From: Gammaproteobacteria bacterium
GTDB taxonomy: Bacteria > Pseudomonadota > Gammaproteobacteria > GCA-001735895
Direction: 5' to 3'
DNA: 7,480 nucleotides
Assembly (NCBI GenBank): GCA_003645435.1
Contig: QNFD01000125.1
Coordinates: forward strand, 1 to 7,480
Part shown: positions 6,245-7,480 of the stretch, piece by piece
How the letters are laid out: every line of letters begins with the position of its first letter
How positions within the stretch are numbered: the first letter of the stretch is position 1
Translations under genes and position numbers: made by a program
Notes under the pieces: model-generated
The model's database searches: none
Told to the model about the DNA's origin: nothing
The model's input: the letters and a program-made list of their open reading frames with translations, nothing else

Positions 6245-6871
6245 ATGTTAAAGAAATGGATGCTCGTGTTATTGACCAGTTTTGTATTTGCGATGCCGGT
6301 AGCTGCACAGATGGCGTTTGTCGAGGGTGTCGATTACCAGCTTATTGAGCCGGCGGTGCCAACTTCCGATCCAGCTAAGGTCGTGGTAACCGAAATATTC
6401 TGGTATGGCTGCCCGCACTGCTTTCGATTTGAGCCGTTTGTTGAAAAATGGGCCGAATCAATCCCGGATGGCGTTGTTTTCGAACAGGTACCCTCGGCTA
6501 TCAACGCGGCCTGGACAGTACACGCGCGAGCCTATTACGCCTTTAAAATGATGGGCGTTCAGGAGCAGCTACACAAGCAGTTGTTTAATGCAATCCATGT
6601 CCAGCGCCAGCGCCTGAACAGCCTCGATTCGATCGCCGAGTTCGTGGCGGAACAGGGTTTGGACGAAAAGGAGTTTCGCAAGCAATATGCCTCGTTTCCG
6701 GTAGAGACCTTGGTTCGCAAGGGAAAGCAGAAGGAATTGCACTACGGTCTTGAGGGTGTGCCGACAGTAATCGTCAATGGTAAATACCGGACTTCAGGCG
6801 TAATGGCGGGAAATTTCAGTCGTTTGCTACAGATAATCGATTTCCTGGTTGCCAATGAATTGAAGGGCTAG
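6245..6871 (+). CDS. dsbA: Periplasmic thiol:disulfide oxidoreductase DsbA
   Basis: DsbA introduces disulfide bonds into proteins arriving in the periplasm and is re-oxidised by the membrane protein DsbB. The 208-aa precursor matches the family length. It starts with a signal peptide (MLKKWMLVLL and a hydrophobic core, likely cleaved after PVAA, about residue 21). The thioredoxin fold follows, with the active site FWYGCPHCFRFEP (52-64; C56 and C59), then the inserted helical domain (about 85-160). GVPTVIVNGKY (171-181) supplies the cis-proline P173 opposite the active site. CPHC is the classic DsbA dipeptide arrangement. AGAGGA-type ribosome binding (AGAGGA, 6232-6237) lies seven bases before the ATG. 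The gap from the cytochrome is 156 bases, so it may have its own promoter, though I found no convincing one. Cytochrome c maturation handles the cysteines of CxxCH proteins, so a functional link with the neighbour is plausible. Confidence 0.96.
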   Translation: MLKKWMLVLLTSFVFAMPVAAQMAFVEGVDYQLIEPAVPTSDPAKVVVTEIFWYGCPHCFRFEPFVEKWAESIPDGVVFEQVPSAINAAWTVHARAYYAFKMMGVQEQLHKQLFNAIHVQRQRLNSLDSIAEFVAEQGLDEKEFRKQYASFPVETLVRKGKQKELHYGLEGVPTVIVNGKYRTSGVMAGNFSRLLQIIDFLVANELKG

Positions 6872-7480
6872 AGATTTTTCCAGCCGAGTTTACGGGCGAG
6901 ACCAGAGCCTCTCAGGGTAATATTTTCGCAAGCCCGGACCAGCACCTCTACCGGGCTGTGTATGCGTAACTGCTCACGTGCGCGCGTCACCCCGGTGTAG
7001 AGTAGCTCGCGTGACACCGCGTTGCTGTTCTCGTCATTCGGTAAAACCAGCAATACCGATTCAAACTCTGAACCCTGTGACTTGTGAACCGTCATTGCCC
7101 AGGCGCTGACATACTCCGGCAGGCTGTAGATTGGCAATTCACGAATGCCAGCGTCCGCGCCACGAAAACAGGCGCGTAATATCCCCGTCTGGTCGGGCCA
7201 TAACAGGCCAGTGTCACCATTGAATAGATCGAGTTCGTAGTCATTCGCGGTAATTAATATTGGTTTTCCACGATAATCGTCCGTGGCAGTTGACTGTGGT
7301 CCCTGCAGGCGAAGACTAATCAAACGATTCATTTCATCTACGCCGAAGGGGCCCGCATGAATCGTGCATAAAACACGGGTACGATCAAATCTATCCATAG
7401 CCTGGTTTACATCGGCACTTTCCAGCACCGGTCGGTACAGCGAGAGTATCCATTCGAGTAGATCGGCCTGCAGCGAATTA
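6868..7480 (-). CDS. recD: Exodeoxyribonuclease V alpha subunit RecD, C-terminal part (5' end outside window)
   Basis: RecD is the fast 5'-3' superfamily 1 helicase of the RecBCD enzyme, which processes double-strand breaks and degrades linear DNA. The last 203 codons are visible, with the frame open to the window edge; a GTG at 7428 is internal, not the start. Signatures include ILITANDYELDLFNGDTG (fragment residues 74-91), the UvrD-like C-terminal helicase motif AMTVHKSQGSEFESVLLVLP (128-147), and ELLYTGVTRAREQL (158-171), whose arginine region is helicase motif VI. The C terminus (RGSGLARKLGW) matches the E. coli RecD end (RRSGLAALF). The gene converges with dsbA and their stop codons overlap in one CTAG. 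recD normally follows recB, so recB and recC are expected beyond the right edge. Distinction from the stand-alone RecD2 type rests on the C-terminal match and is fairly sure. Confidence 0.92.
   Translation of the reverse strand, partial: NSLQADLLEWILSLYRPVLESADVNQAMDRFDRTRVLCTIHAGPFGVDEMNRLISLRLQGPQSTATDDYRGKPILITANDYELDLFNGDTGLLWPDQTGILRACFRGADAGIRELPIYSLPEYVSAWAMTVHKSQGSEFESVLLVLPNDENSNAVSRELLYTGVTRAREQLRIHSPVEVLVRACENITLRGSGLARKLGWKNL

Noticed and set aside
1..7480. Mobile elements, CRISPR arrays, tRNA or rRNA genes, defence or toxin-antitoxin systems
   Set aside because: No transposase, integrase, tandem spaced repeats, cloverleaf or such protein families are visible; nearly all sequence is taken up by conserved housekeeping genes.

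Overview
The window looks like a chromosomal housekeeping segment of a gammaproteobacterium outside the enteric group. The order polA / small RNA / engB (divergent) / cytochrome c4-type dihaem protein / dsbA is, from memory, the one seen in Pseudomonas and its relatives. Every protein here reads as the ordinary gammaproteobacterial version. I see no insertion sequence, prophage gene, tRNA, rRNA or CRISPR array.

Layout, left to right. The 3' end of yidC (membrane insertase, plus strand) is followed after 32 bases by mnmE (tRNA wobble-uridine modification GTPase, GTG start). After a 156-base gap with an extended -10 promoter comes a complete polA (DNA polymerase I; all three activities have their key residues). 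The 298 bases between polA and the convergent engB hold the most interesting element. It is a promoter of the RpoE/AlgU type (GGAACTT, 15 bases, GTCTAT) facing right, followed by a compact structured RNA of about 114 nt that ends in a textbook intrinsic terminator. It sits where Spot 42 (spf) lies in E. coli and where the AlgU-dependent sRNA ErsA lies in Pseudomonas aeruginosa, so I read it as an ErsA-like envelope-stress sRNA. It carries a pyrimidine-rich, anti-Shine-Dalgarno-like unpaired segment.

EngB (ribosome-assembly GTPase, minus strand) is divergent from a secreted dihaem cytochrome c. The two share a 97-base spacer with a 13-base perfect palindrome that overlaps the candidate -10 elements. 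dsbA (periplasmic thiol oxidase, CPHC active site) follows the cytochrome. The last gene is the 3' part of recD (minus strand), convergent with dsbA, and their stop codons share one CTAG.

Themes: membrane and envelope biogenesis (YidC, DsbA, the cytochrome, a predicted envelope-stress sRNA), translation (MnmE, EngB) and DNA maintenance (PolA, RecD). The yidC-mnmE pair is usually followed by mnmG near the replication origin in related bacteria. Here it is followed by polA, so the segment appears to be a lineage-specific joining of two conserved blocks.
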